A DNA stretch of 64,000 nt from Nitrobacter hamburgensis X14 (GTDB lineage: Bacteria > Pseudomonadota > Alphaproteobacteria > Rhizobiales > Xanthobacteraceae), in contig NC_007964.1 of assembly GCF_000013885.1 (NCBI RefSeq), positions 62,001 to 126,000 of the forward strand, in the 5' to 3' direction. The notes below the pieces were generated by a model. That model was given only the letters and a program-made list of their open reading frames with translations, did not search any database and was not told the DNA's origin. Below are positions 35,735 through 44,845 of this stretch, in pieces. A program made the position numbers and the translations under genes. Within the stretch, counting starts at the first letter, position 1; every line of letters begins with the position of its first letter.

Positions 35735-37084
35735 TCATTGCACGACCTCGCCGTGCTGGGTGATGTCGAGACCTTCGCGTTCGTTCTCGCCGCTGACGCG
35801 CAGGCCGATCACCGCCTTGATGGCCAGCAGGATGATCAGCGTGACGATGGCGTCGTAGACGACGGTTGCGAGGATGCCGTAGATCTGAATGACCACCTGA
35901 TGGGCGTTGCCGTCGATCAGGCCCGTCCCTGCCTTGTTGATCGCCGTGCGGGCGAACACGCCGGTGAGCAGCGCGCCGATGATGCCGCCGACGCCGTGGA
36001 CGCCGAAGGCGTCGAGGCTGTCGTCATAGCCCATCATGTGCTTGAGGCCGGTGGCGCCCCAGTAGCAGCCGACGCCGGCGGCGGCGCCGATCACCAGCGC
36101 GCCGGTTGGATCGACGAAGCCCGAAGCCGGGGTGATGGCGACGAGACCGGCGACCGCGCCGGAGCAGATGCCGAGCACGCTCGGCTGGCCGCGCAAGCCC
36201 CACTCGACGGCCATCCAGGCCAGCGCCGCGGCAGCGGTCGCGATCTGGGTCACCGCCATCGCCATGCCGGCCTGTCCGCCCGCCGTCACCGCCGAACCGG
36301 CGTTGAAACCGAACCAGCCGACCCATAATAGCGACGCGCCGATCACAGTCAGCACCAGGTTGTGCGGCGCCATGTTCTCGCTGCCGTAGCCCTTGCGCTT
36401 GCCGAGCACCAGCGCGCAGACCAGCCCCGCGACGCCGGCGTTGATGTGAACCACGGTGCCGCCGGCGAAGTCGAGCACGCCGAGACCACCGAGGAATCCG
36501 CCGCCCCATACCCAGTGCGCGATCGGCGCATAGACCAGCAGCGACCACAGGCCCATGAACCACATCATCGCCGAGAACTTCATGCGATCGGCGATCGCGC
36601 CGCAGATCAGCGCCGGCGTGATGATCGCGAACGTCATCTGGAAGCACATGAACACCGATTCCGGGATCGTCGGCGCGGCGGCGGCGATGGAGTCGGTGCC
36701 CATGCCCATCAGCAGCATCCGCGAGGCGCCGCCGAGAAAATTCGTGCCTTCGGTGAACGCCCAGCTATAGCCGATCACCATCCAGAGCACGCTAACAAGG
36801 CAGGCGATGGCGAAGCTCTGCATCACCGTGGCAAGCACGTTCTTCTTGCGCACCATGCCGCCGTAAAACAGCGCCAGGCCAGGGATCGTCATCATCAAGA
36901 CGAGCGCGGTGGCGGTCAGCATCCATGCGGTGTCGCCCGAATCGATTTTCGGCGGCGATGTCGCGGCGGGGGCGACCGCTACCGCGGTCTGGGCCAGTGC
37001 TGTGTCGGCGAATCCCGCAAGGCCGGCCGCGCCTAGTATCGCTGCGATGGCCAATCCCGCGCGGGCCGGGCGTTCGAACCTCAT
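35735..37084 (-). CDS. amtB: Ammonium transporter AmtB
   Basis: 449 residues. A signal peptide (to about residue 31, ending ALAQT) is followed by eleven predicted helices. The pore histidine pair is present as His213 (GGTVVHINAGVAG) and His363 (DAFGVHGVGG), and the family signature DFAGGTVVHINAGVAGL is intact. It imports ammonium and is blocked by the PII protein GlnK, whose gene lies directly upstream (37 nt gap). AGGAG lies before the ATG at 37084; the frame extends further upstream into glnK and is not used. Confidence 0.95.
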   Translation of the reverse strand: MRFERPARAGLAIAAILGAAGLAGFADTALAQTAVAVAPAATSPPKIDSGDTAWMLTATALVLMMTIPGLALFYGGMVRKKNVLATVMQSFAIACLVSVLWMVIGYSWAFTEGTNFLGGASRMLLMGMGTDSIAAAAPTIPESVFMCFQMTFAIITPALICGAIADRMKFSAMMWFMGLWSLLVYAPIAHWVWGGGFLGGLGVLDFAGGTVVHINAGVAGLVCALVLGKRKGYGSENMAPHNLVLTVIGASLLWVGWFGFNAGSAVTAGGQAGMAMAVTQIATAAAALAWMAVEWGLRGQPSVLGICSGAVAGLVAITPASGFVDPTGALVIGAAAGVGCYWGATGLKHMMGYDDSLDAFGVHGVGGIIGALLTGVFARTAINKAGTGLIDGNAHQVVIQIYGILATVVYDAIVTLIILLAIKAVIGLRVSGENEREGLDITQHGEVVQ

Positions 37085-37121
37085 GTGCTTTACTCCTGAT
37101 TGAAGCTGGATGAGCGCGAAG

Positions 37122-37460
37122 TCAGATCGCATCGGCATCGAGATCGCCGGTGCGGATGCGAACCGCGTGCTCGAGGTTGATGACGAAGATCTTGCCGTCG
37201 CCGATCCTGCCGGTCCGCGCGGCCGAGGCGATGGCTTCGATGACCGTATCGACCTGGCCGGAATTGACCGCGACCTCGATCTTGACCTTGGGCAGGAAAC
37301 TCACGGCGTATTCGGCGCCGCGATAGATTTCCGTATGGCCTTTCTGGCGGCCGTATCCCTTGACTTCCGTCACCGTCATACCGTGCACGCCGATCGCGGT
37401 CAGGGCATCGCGGACCTCTTCGAGCTTGAAGGGCTTGATGATCGCCATAACGATTTTCAT
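37122..37460 (-). CDS. glnK: PII signal protein GlnK (amtB-linked)
   Basis: 112 residues. The T-loop GRQKGHTEIYRGAEYAVSFLPK carries Tyr51, the uridylylation site, and Tyr46; TGRIGDGKIFV is the C-terminal signature. It senses ATP/ADP, 2-oxoglutarate and, by modification, glutamine, and closes AmtB when nitrogen is plentiful. It is upstream of amtB in one operon. About 225 nt upstream is a sequence close to a sigma-54 promoter, and the repeat at 37479 lies in the leader between them. Confidence 0.96.
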   Translation of the reverse strand: MKIVMAIIKPFKLEEVRDALTAIGVHGMTVTEVKGYGRQKGHTEIYRGAEYAVSFLPKVKIEVAVNSGQVDTVIEAIASAARTGRIGDGKIFVINLEHAVRIRTGDLDADAI

Positions 37461-37478
37461 GTGTCCGGCTCCCGCTCA

Positions 37479-37595
37479 GAGCGTTTTCGAGCGAACATGT
37501 CCTCGGGCTTGACCCGGGGATGGATACCGGTTCGCGTGAAGAAAACGCGTCAGATCAAAATCATAGAGACCCGCTTCTGATTCCATCAGCAGCGG
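37479..37595. repeat. Two-hairpin intergenic repeat, long form, in the glnK leader
   Basis: GAGCGTTTTC, inserted CCTCGGGCTTGACCCGGGG hairpin, GGATACCGGTTCGCG, GAAAACGC and the second hairpin CCGCTTCTGATTCCATCAGC. It starts 19 nt upstream of the glnK start codon. Confidence 0.88.
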
Positions 37596-37683
37596 AACTA
37601 CCCGGCTGCATCATGCCGGGCGGTCTCGGCCGGGACTCGCCGCGCCGAGAATTGTCGCGGCGCGAGCACAGCCGGACTCATGC

Positions 37684-37702
37684 AATCAAATGCCGTGCCA
37701 AA
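37684..37702 (-). promoter_or_regulatory. Sigma-54-like promoter for glnK-amtB
   Basis: Minus strand TTTGGCACGGCATTTGATT: a perfect -24 element TGGCACG with the correct spacing to a -12 element TTTGA (consensus TTGC; one mismatch, A for C). Nitrogen-controlled glnK-amtB operons usually use sigma-54 with NtrC. I see no gene or other clear signal in the rest of 37596-37871. Confidence 0.5.
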
Positions 37703-37871
37703 CCGGCTCGGCTCTGGTAACTACCTTGAAACTAAAGACTTTTCGCACTATGCGAGGAGCCGGGTCGATCGCCCGGTCAAGTGACGCCTAAAAAACCGGC
37801 CGGTCATGCCCAATGCGGCAGCAGGTCAGATTTCCGGCATGATGCCGGCTTCATCAGCAATGACGAAACCG

Positions 37872-38210
37872 TCACAGCGCGTCGTTGTCGGTCTCGCCGG
37901 TGCGGATGCGCAGGGCGTGATCGATCGGCATCACGAAAATCTTGCCGTCACCGATCTGGCCGGTACGGGCAGCCGCGGTGATGACCTCGACGGTCTTGTC
38001 CGCAAGCTCCGACGCCACCGCGACCTCGATCCGCAACTTGGGCAGGAAGTTCACGACGTATTCGGCACCGCGATAGATCTCGGTATGGCCTTTCTGACGT
38101 CCATAACCCTTGACCTCGGTCACGGTCATGCCGTGCGCGCCGACTGCGGTCAGCGCCTGGCGGACCTCGTCAAGCTTGAAGGGTTTGATAATGGCGACGA
38201 CGAGTTTCAT
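37872..38210 (-). CDS. glnK: Second PII signal protein GlnK
   Basis: 112 residues, about three-quarters identical by eye to the other GlnK, with Tyr51 in GHTEIYRGAEYVVNFLPK and TGQIGDGKIFV. GAAGAGG lies before the start. In related Rhodopseudomonas genomes, as I recall, two glnK-amtB pairs stand side by side; here no amtB follows this copy. It is followed by a 411-nt gap containing a promoter-like site and a repeat, then the first glnK. Its role is thus probably control of the single AmtB or of glutamine synthetase adenylylation. Confidence 0.95.
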   Translation of the reverse strand: MKLVVAIIKPFKLDEVRQALTAVGAHGMTVTEVKGYGRQKGHTEIYRGAEYVVNFLPKLRIEVAVASELADKTVEVITAAARTGQIGDGKIFVMPIDHALRIRTGETDNDAL

Positions 38211-38357
38211 GGTCCGACCTCTTCATCCCCTCTTCATTCCCCCGGCAACCCGGTATTGACCGGATCCGTTCCCGGCCAAATCTGGCATCTTTCCGCGCCG
38301 ATGGCACAGGAAACTTGCAGAAAAAATCAGTCGGATTCAACACAGTTGGGGCAGACT

Positions 38358-39218
38358 CTAGCGCCGCTCGCGCACCGCACCTTCCTGCACCACGGAGGCG
38401 ACCAGCGTGCCGTCCCGCCGAAAGATCAGGCCGCGGGCGAGGGCGCGGCCGTCCCGGGCGCTCGGCGAATCCTGCGCGTAGAGCAGCCATTCGTCGGCGC
38501 GGAAGGGGCGGTGAAACCACATGGCGTGATCGAGCGAAGCCGCCATCATGCGCTTGTCGAACAGGGTGCGGCCGTAGCGCGCCATCACCGCATCGAGCAA
38601 CGAAAAATCCGACGCATAGGCCAGCGCGCACATGTGCAGCGCCGGATCGTCGGGCAGTTTCGCCGCGGTGCGAATCCAGACATGGGTACGGCCGTCGTCG
38701 ATCCTCTCACCGAAGTAGCGGTTGAGTTCGACCGGACGCAGTTCGATCGGCCGGTCCGATTCATAGTAGCGGCGGATGAAGTCCGGCATCTCCTTGAACA
38801 TCGGCTGCTTGGCGAATTCCTCCGGCGTGAGCTTCTCCGGCGGCGGCACGTCCGGCATCCGGTCCTGATGATCGAAGGCGCCTTGCTCCGGCGCATGGAA
38901 CGACACCATGGTCGAGAAAATGGCGTGGCCGTGCTGGATCGCGGTGACGCGCCGTGTCGAATAGCTCTTGCCGTCGCGCAACCGTTCCACCTCGTAGATG
39001 ATCGGGATGGCGGGATCGCCCGGCAGGATGAAGTAGCAATGCAGCGAGTGCGGCAGGCGGCCTTCGACGGTGCGGCAGGCCGCCACCATCGCCTGCCCGA
39101 TCACCTGCCCGCCGAACACCCGCTGCCAGCTCGTCTTCGGGCTGTTGCCGCGGAACAGGTTTTCCTCGATCGGTTCCAGATCGAGGATCGAGATCAGGTC
39201 GATCAGGCTTTTTGACAT
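38358..39218 (-). CDS. tesB: Acyl-CoA thioesterase II
   Basis: 286 residues forming a double hot-dog fold. N-terminal NSPKTSWQRVFGGQVIGQAM and C-terminal ASLDHAMWFHRPFRADEW are the TesB hallmarks; the catalytic Asp (ALAYASDFSLLD) and Gln (SVVQEGAVRE) are visible. It hydrolyses medium and long acyl-CoAs. It stands alone, transcribed towards the glnK genes with a 147-nt gap. Confidence 0.93.
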   Translation of the reverse strand: MSKSLIDLISILDLEPIEENLFRGNSPKTSWQRVFGGQVIGQAMVAACRTVEGRLPHSLHCYFILPGDPAIPIIYEVERLRDGKSYSTRRVTAIQHGHAIFSTMVSFHAPEQGAFDHQDRMPDVPPPEKLTPEEFAKQPMFKEMPDFIRRYYESDRPIELRPVELNRYFGERIDDGRTHVWIRTAAKLPDDPALHMCALAYASDFSLLDAVMARYGRTLFDKRMMAASLDHAMWFHRPFRADEWLLYAQDSPSARDGRALARGLIFRRDGTLVASVVQEGAVRERR

Positions 39219-39376
39219 CAGGATGCCTTCAATCAGGACCCATTCGTCTCAATATTAATTTCGGGATGCGCGTTCTTTACGCGCAGGCCCGAAGCGTGAC
39301 GAATGAGGTTCCAGGCCCCATTTGGTGAACCTGTTTCGCCCGGCTATACTGCCGGCGCAGGAAAGTAAGGCGCACC

Positions 39377-40597
39377 ATGACGACACAACGGAGCATTGTC
39401 ATCTGCGGCGGCGGGTTCGCGGGCCTGGCGCTGGCGCTGGCGCTGCGCCAGGGGTTGGGCGCCGGGGTTCCGATCGTGGTCGCCGATCCCGCGCTGGCGA
39501 ACCGGTCGAGCCGCGATCCGCGCGCCACCGCAATCGTAGCGGCATGCCGCCGCCTGTTCGAGGCGCTCGGGGTCTGGGACGAGGTGGCCGGGACCGCGCA
39601 GCCGATCCTCGACATGGTGATCACGGATTCCAGGCTCGAGGACGCCACCCGCCCGGTATTTTTGACATTTGCCGGCGACGTCGAGCCCGGCGAGCCGTTC
39701 GCGCATATGATCGAGAACGGTCACCTGATCGAGGCGCTGGTGTCACGCGCGAGCGCCGAAGGCGTCGATTTGCGCGCCACGGCGGTGACGGGATCCGACC
39801 TGCGATCCGGCGGCGTCATGGTCTCGCTCGCCGACGGCGCGACGATCGACGCCAGCCTGCTGGTGGCGGCCGACGGCGCGCGCTCAAGGCTGCGCGAGCG
39901 CGCCGGAATCGCCACCCACGGCTGGGAGTACGATCAGTCCGGCATCGTCGTCACCGTCGGCCACGAGCGCGATCATCAGGGCCGCGCCGAAGAACATTTT
40001 CTCCCCGCCGGACCGTTCGCGATCCTGCCGCTGACCGGCCGCCGCTCGTCGCTGGTGTGGACCGAGAAGCGGGCGGACGCCGCGCGCATCGTCGCGCTCG
40101 CGGAAGAGGACTTTCATGCCGCGCTGGAACAGCGCTTCGGCCTACACCTCGGCGAGATCAAAGCGCTCGACAAGCCGCGCGCTTTTCCGCTTCATTATTT
40201 CGTCGCACGCTCGTTCATAGCGGAGCGACTGGCGCTGGTCGGCGACGCCGCGCATGTGATTCACCCGATCGCGGGCCAGGGCCTCAACCTCGGACTGAAG
40301 GATGTCGCGGCGCTCGCGGAAACCGTGGTCGATGCCGTCAGGCTCGGCATCGATCCGGGGCAAGCCGATGTGCTGGAGCGCTATCAGCGCTGGCGGCGCT
40401 TCGACACCGTGGCGATGGGCTTCGCCACCAACACGCTCAATGTGCTGTTCTCGAACGAATCGACGCTGCTGCGCGGCGTGCGCGATATCGGGCTCGGTCT
40501 GGTCGACCGGATGCCGCCGCTGAAGAATGCGTTCATCCGGCAGGCGGCGGGACTGACCGGCGAGGTACCGCGGCTGTTGAAGGGCGAGGCGCTGTAG
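39377..40597 (+). CDS. UbiH/UbiF/COQ6-family FAD monooxygenase
   Basis: 406 residues. FAD motif IVICGGGFAGLALALALRQG at the start, the DG motif LLVAADGARSRLRE, and the UbiH-family signature LALVGDAAHVIHPIAGQGLN near residue 290. Members hydroxylate the ubiquinone ring at C1, C5 or C6. Alphaproteobacteria use variable sets (UbiL, UbiM and others), so the exact position cannot be stated. AAGG precedes the start. It is divergent from tesB. Confidence 0.88.
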   Translation: MTTQRSIVICGGGFAGLALALALRQGLGAGVPIVVADPALANRSSRDPRATAIVAACRRLFEALGVWDEVAGTAQPILDMVITDSRLEDATRPVFLTFAGDVEPGEPFAHMIENGHLIEALVSRASAEGVDLRATAVTGSDLRSGGVMVSLADGATIDASLLVAADGARSRLRERAGIATHGWEYDQSGIVVTVGHERDHQGRAEEHFLPAGPFAILPLTGRRSSLVWTEKRADAARIVALAEEDFHAALEQRFGLHLGEIKALDKPRAFPLHYFVARSFIAERLALVGDAAHVIHPIAGQGLNLGLKDVAALAETVVDAVRLGIDPGQADVLERYQRWRRFDTVAMGFATNTLNVLFSNESTLLRGVRDIGLGLVDRMPPLKNAFIRQAAGLTGEVPRLLKGEAL

Positions 40598-40805
40598 GCT
40601 TCGCAAAATTGTGTCCCGGCAAACGCGATCCGGAGGCGGTTTGCGAAATGCATGACCGCCATGGAACCACCAGAACGGAGTGGAAAACACGCTCTCCCGC
40701 CGATGGTTAATCGCGCCTTAACCTCGCCGTACCTATGCTGCTCATCCGTCTTTCGTCCGGCCTCAAGGTGTGGCCGAACGCCTTGAAAGTGTTGACGCTT
40801 AACCG

Positions 40806-42077
40806 ATGGCAACCACCGCTTCATCGCGCGCGGCGCAAGGCGCCGCCAGCCCGACTGAGTTCGCCGCCAGCCCGGCCGAGTCTGCCGCCAGCAGGGCCGC
40901 GTCGACGACGGCGTGCGAGCGGTCGCCATTCGCGCGGACCGCGGAGCTGCTTGCGCCCTACCAGCCGGGACAGCCCCCGATCACGTTGTCGGTGGGCGAG
41001 CCGCAGCACCCCCCGCCCGATTTCGTCGCTCCGATATTATCCCAGCATATCAATGAATTCAGACGATACCCGATAGCCAGGGGGATCGAGCCGTTCCGCC
41101 ACGCCGCGGCAAACTGGTTATCGAGGCGCTTCGCCCTGCCCCGTGCGGTCGATCCCGAAACCGAGATTCTGGTGCTGAACGGCAGTCGGGAGGGACTGTT
41201 TCTCGCCGCGATCGCCGCCGTCCGCTACGTGGCGACCCGCAAGGGCGTGCCGGCCATTCTGGTGCCGAACCCGTTCTACCCGGCCTATGGCGCCGGCGCC
41301 CGCGCCGCCCATTGCGAGACGATTTTCCTGCCGACGACGCGCGCCAACGGTTTTTTGCCCGACCTCGATGCGCTCGATGAGGCCACGCTGGCGCGGACGG
41401 TCGCGATCTATCTCGCCTCCCCCGCCAACCCGCAAGGCGCGGTGGCCTCATCCGATTACTTCACACGCCTGATAGCGCTGGCGCGCCGTCACGGCTTCCT
41501 CGTGTTCTCGGACGAATGCTACTCGGAAATCTACACGCAGGCACCGCCCGGCAGCGCGCTGGAATGCGCGGGACCGGACTATGCCAACGTCGTCGCGTTC
41601 CAGTCGCTGTCGAAACGCTCGAACCTGCCGGGTATCCGGGTCGGCTTCGCCGCCGGCGATCGGAATTTCCTCGCAGCGTTTCATGAACTGCGCAACGTCG
41701 CGGCTCCCCAGGTGCCGGTGCCGCTGCAGCATGTCGCCGTGGCAGCCTATGGCGACGAGGCGCATGTCGAGGAGAACCGCAGGCTCTACCGCATCAAGTT
41801 CGATCTCGCCGACCGGATCCTCGGCCATCGCTATGGTTATGCCAGACCCGCCGGCGGCTTCTGCGTCTGGCTGGATGTGTCCGCCCATGGCGGCGACGAG
41901 GCCGCGGCGGTCAAGCTCTACAAAGAGGCCGGCGTGCGCGTCGTGCCCGGCAGCTATCTGGCGCGTCCGCAAGCCGACGGCAGCAATCCCGGCGCAGGAT
42001 ATATCCGTCTGGCGCTGGTGCCGGACACTGAAACCACGGCCGAGGCGTTGCACCGGCTGGTGAAAACTCTCGGTTAG
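40806..42077 (+). CDS. Class I/II PLP aminotransferase (DapC-like)
   Basis: 423 residues. The PLP lysine is in FQSLSKRSNLPGIRVGF, the Asn/Asp contacts in YLASPANPQGAVAS and FLVFSDECYSEIY, and the C-terminal Arg in GYIRLALVPD. Similarity is closest to the succinyldiaminopimelate aminotransferase DapC group, but the substrate cannot be proven. The first 40 residues are Ala/Ser-rich with near-repeats (FAASPAES.AASRAAS) and may be over-predicted. The 208-nt gap before it holds no gene that I recognise. Confidence 0.85.
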   Translation: MATTASSRAAQGAASPTEFAASPAESAASRAASTTACERSPFARTAELLAPYQPGQPPITLSVGEPQHPPPDFVAPILSQHINEFRRYPIARGIEPFRHAAANWLSRRFALPRAVDPETEILVLNGSREGLFLAAIAAVRYVATRKGVPAILVPNPFYPAYGAGARAAHCETIFLPTTRANGFLPDLDALDEATLARTVAIYLASPANPQGAVASSDYFTRLIALARRHGFLVFSDECYSEIYTQAPPGSALECAGPDYANVVAFQSLSKRSNLPGIRVGFAAGDRNFLAAFHELRNVAAPQVPVPLQHVAVAAYGDEAHVEENRRLYRIKFDLADRILGHRYGYARPAGGFCVWLDVSAHGGDEAAAVKLYKEAGVRVVPGSYLARPQADGSNPGAGYIRLALVPDTETTAEALHRLVKTLG

Positions 42078-42089
42078 TCGCGGGGCCCC

Positions 42090-44597
42090 ATGAGCATGGC
42101 AGCGATCGAACGCCTCCTTCCCATCGTCGATCATTTACCGCCGTCGATCCGCGACCCGCTCGCGCGTCGCTTACGCGAACTGACCGGGCTCGGCCTGATC
42201 GGATTGTCCGGTTCTGCGGCGGCCGCGCTGATGACATGGTCGGTGCAGGATCCGAGCCTCAGCCACGCCACCTCGCGCGCGATCCACAACGTCCTCGGCT
42301 ATCCCGGTGCGATCGGCGCCGATCTGTTGATGCAGATTCTCGGTCTCGGCGCGATCATGCTGATCCTGCCGGTGGCGATCTGGGGCTGGCGGATGCTGAC
42401 CCATCGCCCCTTCGATCGCGAGGCTACCCGTCTCGCCTGCTGGATTCTCTGCACCAGTGCCGCCGCCGGCTTCGCCAGTTGCTGGCCGCATAACGGCGCA
42501 TGGCCGCTGCCGACGGGACTGGGCGGCGTGGTCGGCGATGCGCTGGTGCGGGCGCCTGCGATTCTGTTCGGCCCGGCGAGCGTGCTGCAGCGCATCGTGT
42601 TCGGCGCCATTTTTCTGGCGGTCATGGCCGCGACGTTCCTTTGGGCCGGCGGAATGGGGTCGCGGCCTCGCGACGAGTCCGCCGGGATCGACGACGACGA
42701 CGCCCCGTTCGATGACGGCGGCGACCACGCCTCGGTCTCGCTGGGCTGGGCGGTTCATGCGCTGATGAGCGCGAAAGCGCGGTTCAAGCGCCTCCGGCTC
42801 GGGGCGCTTCTGACGCTGGCCTACAAGTCGCTGGTGTCGAGCGCGCCGCGGAAAACGGCGGCGCTGGCGTTCGAGCGCCACGAACCGAACCTCAGCGGCG
42901 GACCCACCGCGCCATCCCTGGTGCCGGCTCACGGCGGTATCGACGACGAGGACGCGGACGCGGACACGGACACGGACACGGACACGGACACGGACGATGA
43001 GGACACGGAGGACGACGATGCGCCGGTCGTCCGCGCGCCGCGCCGCAAGGCCGCTCCTCGTCAGCCGGCGAAAAAATCCGGCAAGTTCGATCTGCCGTCG
43101 GTGAACGTCCTGTCCGCGCCGCGCGCCGCCGATCGCCAGCCGCTCAGCAAATCCGAACTGGAAGCCAATTCGCGCGCACTCGAAGGCGTACTCGGCGACT
43201 TCGGCGTGCGCGGCGAAATCCTGAAAGCCAATCCGGGACCGGTCGTCACGCTGTACGAACTGGAGCCCGCGCCCGGCATCAAGTCGTCGCGCGTCATCGG
43301 CCTTGCCGACGACATCGCCCGCTCCATGAGCGCACTGTCGGCGCGCGTCGCGGTGGTCGCCGGCCGCAACGCCATCGGCATCGAGCTGCCGAACGCGCAT
43401 CGCGAGAAAGTTTACTTGCGCGAACTGCTCACCGCGAAGGAGGCGAGCGAGACCGTCGCCAAGTTGCCGCTGTGCCTCGGCAAAAATATCGGCGGCGAAT
43501 CCATCATCGTCGACCTTGCGCGGATGCCGCATCTTCTGATCGCCGGCACCACGGGCTCGGGCAAATCGGTCGCGATCAACACCATGATCCTCAGCCTGCT
43601 GTACCGGCTGCGGCCAGATCAATGCCGTCTCATCATGGTCGATCCGAAGATGCTCGAACTGTCGGTCTATGACGGCATCCCGCATCTGTTGACGCCGGTC
43701 GTGACCGATCCGAAGAAGGCGGTCGTGGCGCTGAAGTGGGCCGTGCGCGAGATGGAAGAGCGCTACAAGAAAATGTCCAAGCTCGGCGTGCGCAACATCG
43801 ACGGCTACAACCAGCGCCTCGTCGAATCCAGGGGCAAGGGCGAAGAGCTGACGCGCACGGTACACACCGGCTTCGACAAGGAAACCGGCAAGGCGATCTA
43901 CGAGGAAGAGAAGCTCGACCTCGAGCCGCTGCCCTATATCGTCATCATCGTGGATGAAATGGCGGACCTGATGATGGTCGCAGGCAAGGACATCGAAGGC
44001 GCGGTGCAGCGGCTGGCGCAGATGGCGCGCGCCGCCGGCCTGCACGTCATCCTCGCGACGCAGCGCCCGTCGGTCGACGTCATCACCGGCACCATCAAAG
44101 CCAACTTCCCGACCCGCATTTCCTTCCAGGTCACATCGAAAATCGACAGCCGCACCATCCTAGGCGAAATGGGCGCGGAGCAACTGCTCGGCCAGGGCGA
44201 CATGCTCTACATGGCGGGCGGCGGCCGCATCTCGCGCGTGCACGGACCTTTCGTGTCGGACGAGGAGGTCGAGAAGGTGGTTCGCCACCTCAAGACGCAG
44301 GGTCAGCCGGAATATCTCGAGGCGGTCACAGCAGAAGAGCCGACCGACGAGGACGGCGCGGTGTTCGATGGGACCAGTATGGGCAGCGACGGCGGCGGCG
44401 ATCTGTTCTCGCAGGCGGTGGCGATCGTGAAGCGCGACCGCAAGGCCTCGACGAGCTATATCCAGCGTCGCCTCCAGATCGGATACAATCGCGCCGCCTC
44501 GCTGATGGAGCGCATGGAACTGGAAGGCATCGTCGGGCAGCCCAATCACGCAGGAAAGCGCGAAATCCTGATCGAAGAAGAAGAAGGCCAGTTCTGA
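42090..44597 (+). CDS. ftsK: DNA translocase FtsK
   Basis: 835 residues. Four N-terminal membrane helices (about residues 30-50, 75-95, 110-130 and 165-185) anchor it at the septum; a long acidic linker contains a DT repeat; the motor has Walker A LIAGTTGSGKSVAINTM and Walker B LPYIVIIVDEMADLMM; a C-terminal gamma domain (SYIQRRLQIGYNRAASLMERM) reads KOPS sites. It pumps chromosome ends during division and activates XerCD. It starts 13 nt after the aminotransferase gene. Confidence 0.95.
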   Translation: MSMAAIERLLPIVDHLPPSIRDPLARRLRELTGLGLIGLSGSAAAALMTWSVQDPSLSHATSRAIHNVLGYPGAIGADLLMQILGLGAIMLILPVAIWGWRMLTHRPFDREATRLACWILCTSAAAGFASCWPHNGAWPLPTGLGGVVGDALVRAPAILFGPASVLQRIVFGAIFLAVMAATFLWAGGMGSRPRDESAGIDDDDAPFDDGGDHASVSLGWAVHALMSAKARFKRLRLGALLTLAYKSLVSSAPRKTAALAFERHEPNLSGGPTAPSLVPAHGGIDDEDADADTDTDTDTDTDDEDTEDDDAPVVRAPRRKAAPRQPAKKSGKFDLPSVNVLSAPRAADRQPLSKSELEANSRALEGVLGDFGVRGEILKANPGPVVTLYELEPAPGIKSSRVIGLADDIARSMSALSARVAVVAGRNAIGIELPNAHREKVYLRELLTAKEASETVAKLPLCLGKNIGGESIIVDLARMPHLLIAGTTGSGKSVAINTMILSLLYRLRPDQCRLIMVDPKMLELSVYDGIPHLLTPVVTDPKKAVVALKWAVREMEERYKKMSKLGVRNIDGYNQRLVESRGKGEELTRTVHTGFDKETGKAIYEEEKLDLEPLPYIVIIVDEMADLMMVAGKDIEGAVQRLAQMARAAGLHVILATQRPSVDVITGTIKANFPTRISFQVTSKIDSRTILGEMGAEQLLGQGDMLYMAGGGRISRVHGPFVSDEEVEKVVRHLKTQGQPEYLEAVTAEEPTDEDGAVFDGTSMGSDGGGDLFSQAVAIVKRDRKASTSYIQRRLQIGYNRAASLMERMELEGIVGQPNHAGKREILIEEEEGQF
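42951..42995 (+). repeat. Hexanucleotide microsatellite in ftsK (GAC-GCG/ACG units)
   Basis: Two GACGCG units followed by five GACACG units and a final GAC, coding for DADADTDTDTDTDTD in the FtsK linker. Because the unit is 6 nt, changes in copy number would keep the frame. Confidence 0.9.
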
Positions 44598-44657
44598 CGC
44601 ATGACCGGCACGATGGGTGCTCCCGCTTCGGAGTCGCGAAATCGCCACAGCGCCGCG

Positions 44658-44733
44658 CTAGTGCCCCGATTCCGAAGTTCGCATATCCTTGCAGCAACCT
44701 TTGATGCGAACTTCGGAATCAAAGGGGCACTAG
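44658..44733. repeat. Palindromic element CTAGTGCCCC...
   Basis: Left arm CTAGTGCCCCGATTCCGAAG.. (44658-44684), right arm 44704-44733 its near-complement (3-nt bulge), with a 19-nt loop. First of three stacked palindromes between ftsK and lolA. Confidence 0.88.
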
Positions 44734-44832
44734 AGCGTTTTCGAGCGAAGTGGATACCGGTTCGCGTGAAGAAAACGCGTCAAATCAAATCATAGAGCCT
44801 CGCTTCTGATTCCATCAGAAGCGAGGCTCTAG
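44731..44832. repeat. Two-hairpin intergenic repeat, short form (cleanest copy)
   Basis: TAGAGCGTTTTCGAGCGAA, centre GTGGATACCGGTTCGCG, GAAAACGC, then a perfect 15-bp palindrome GAGCCTCGCTTCTGA / TCAGAAGCGAGGCTC with a 5-nt loop. It shares the TAG at its left edge with the previous element. Confidence 0.92.
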
Positions 44833-44845
44833 CAACCTTATGATT

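Noticed and set aside
38296..38320. Sigma-54 promoter near the second glnK (TGGCAC...TTGC)
   Set aside because: The elements are 2 nt too far apart and point away from glnK.
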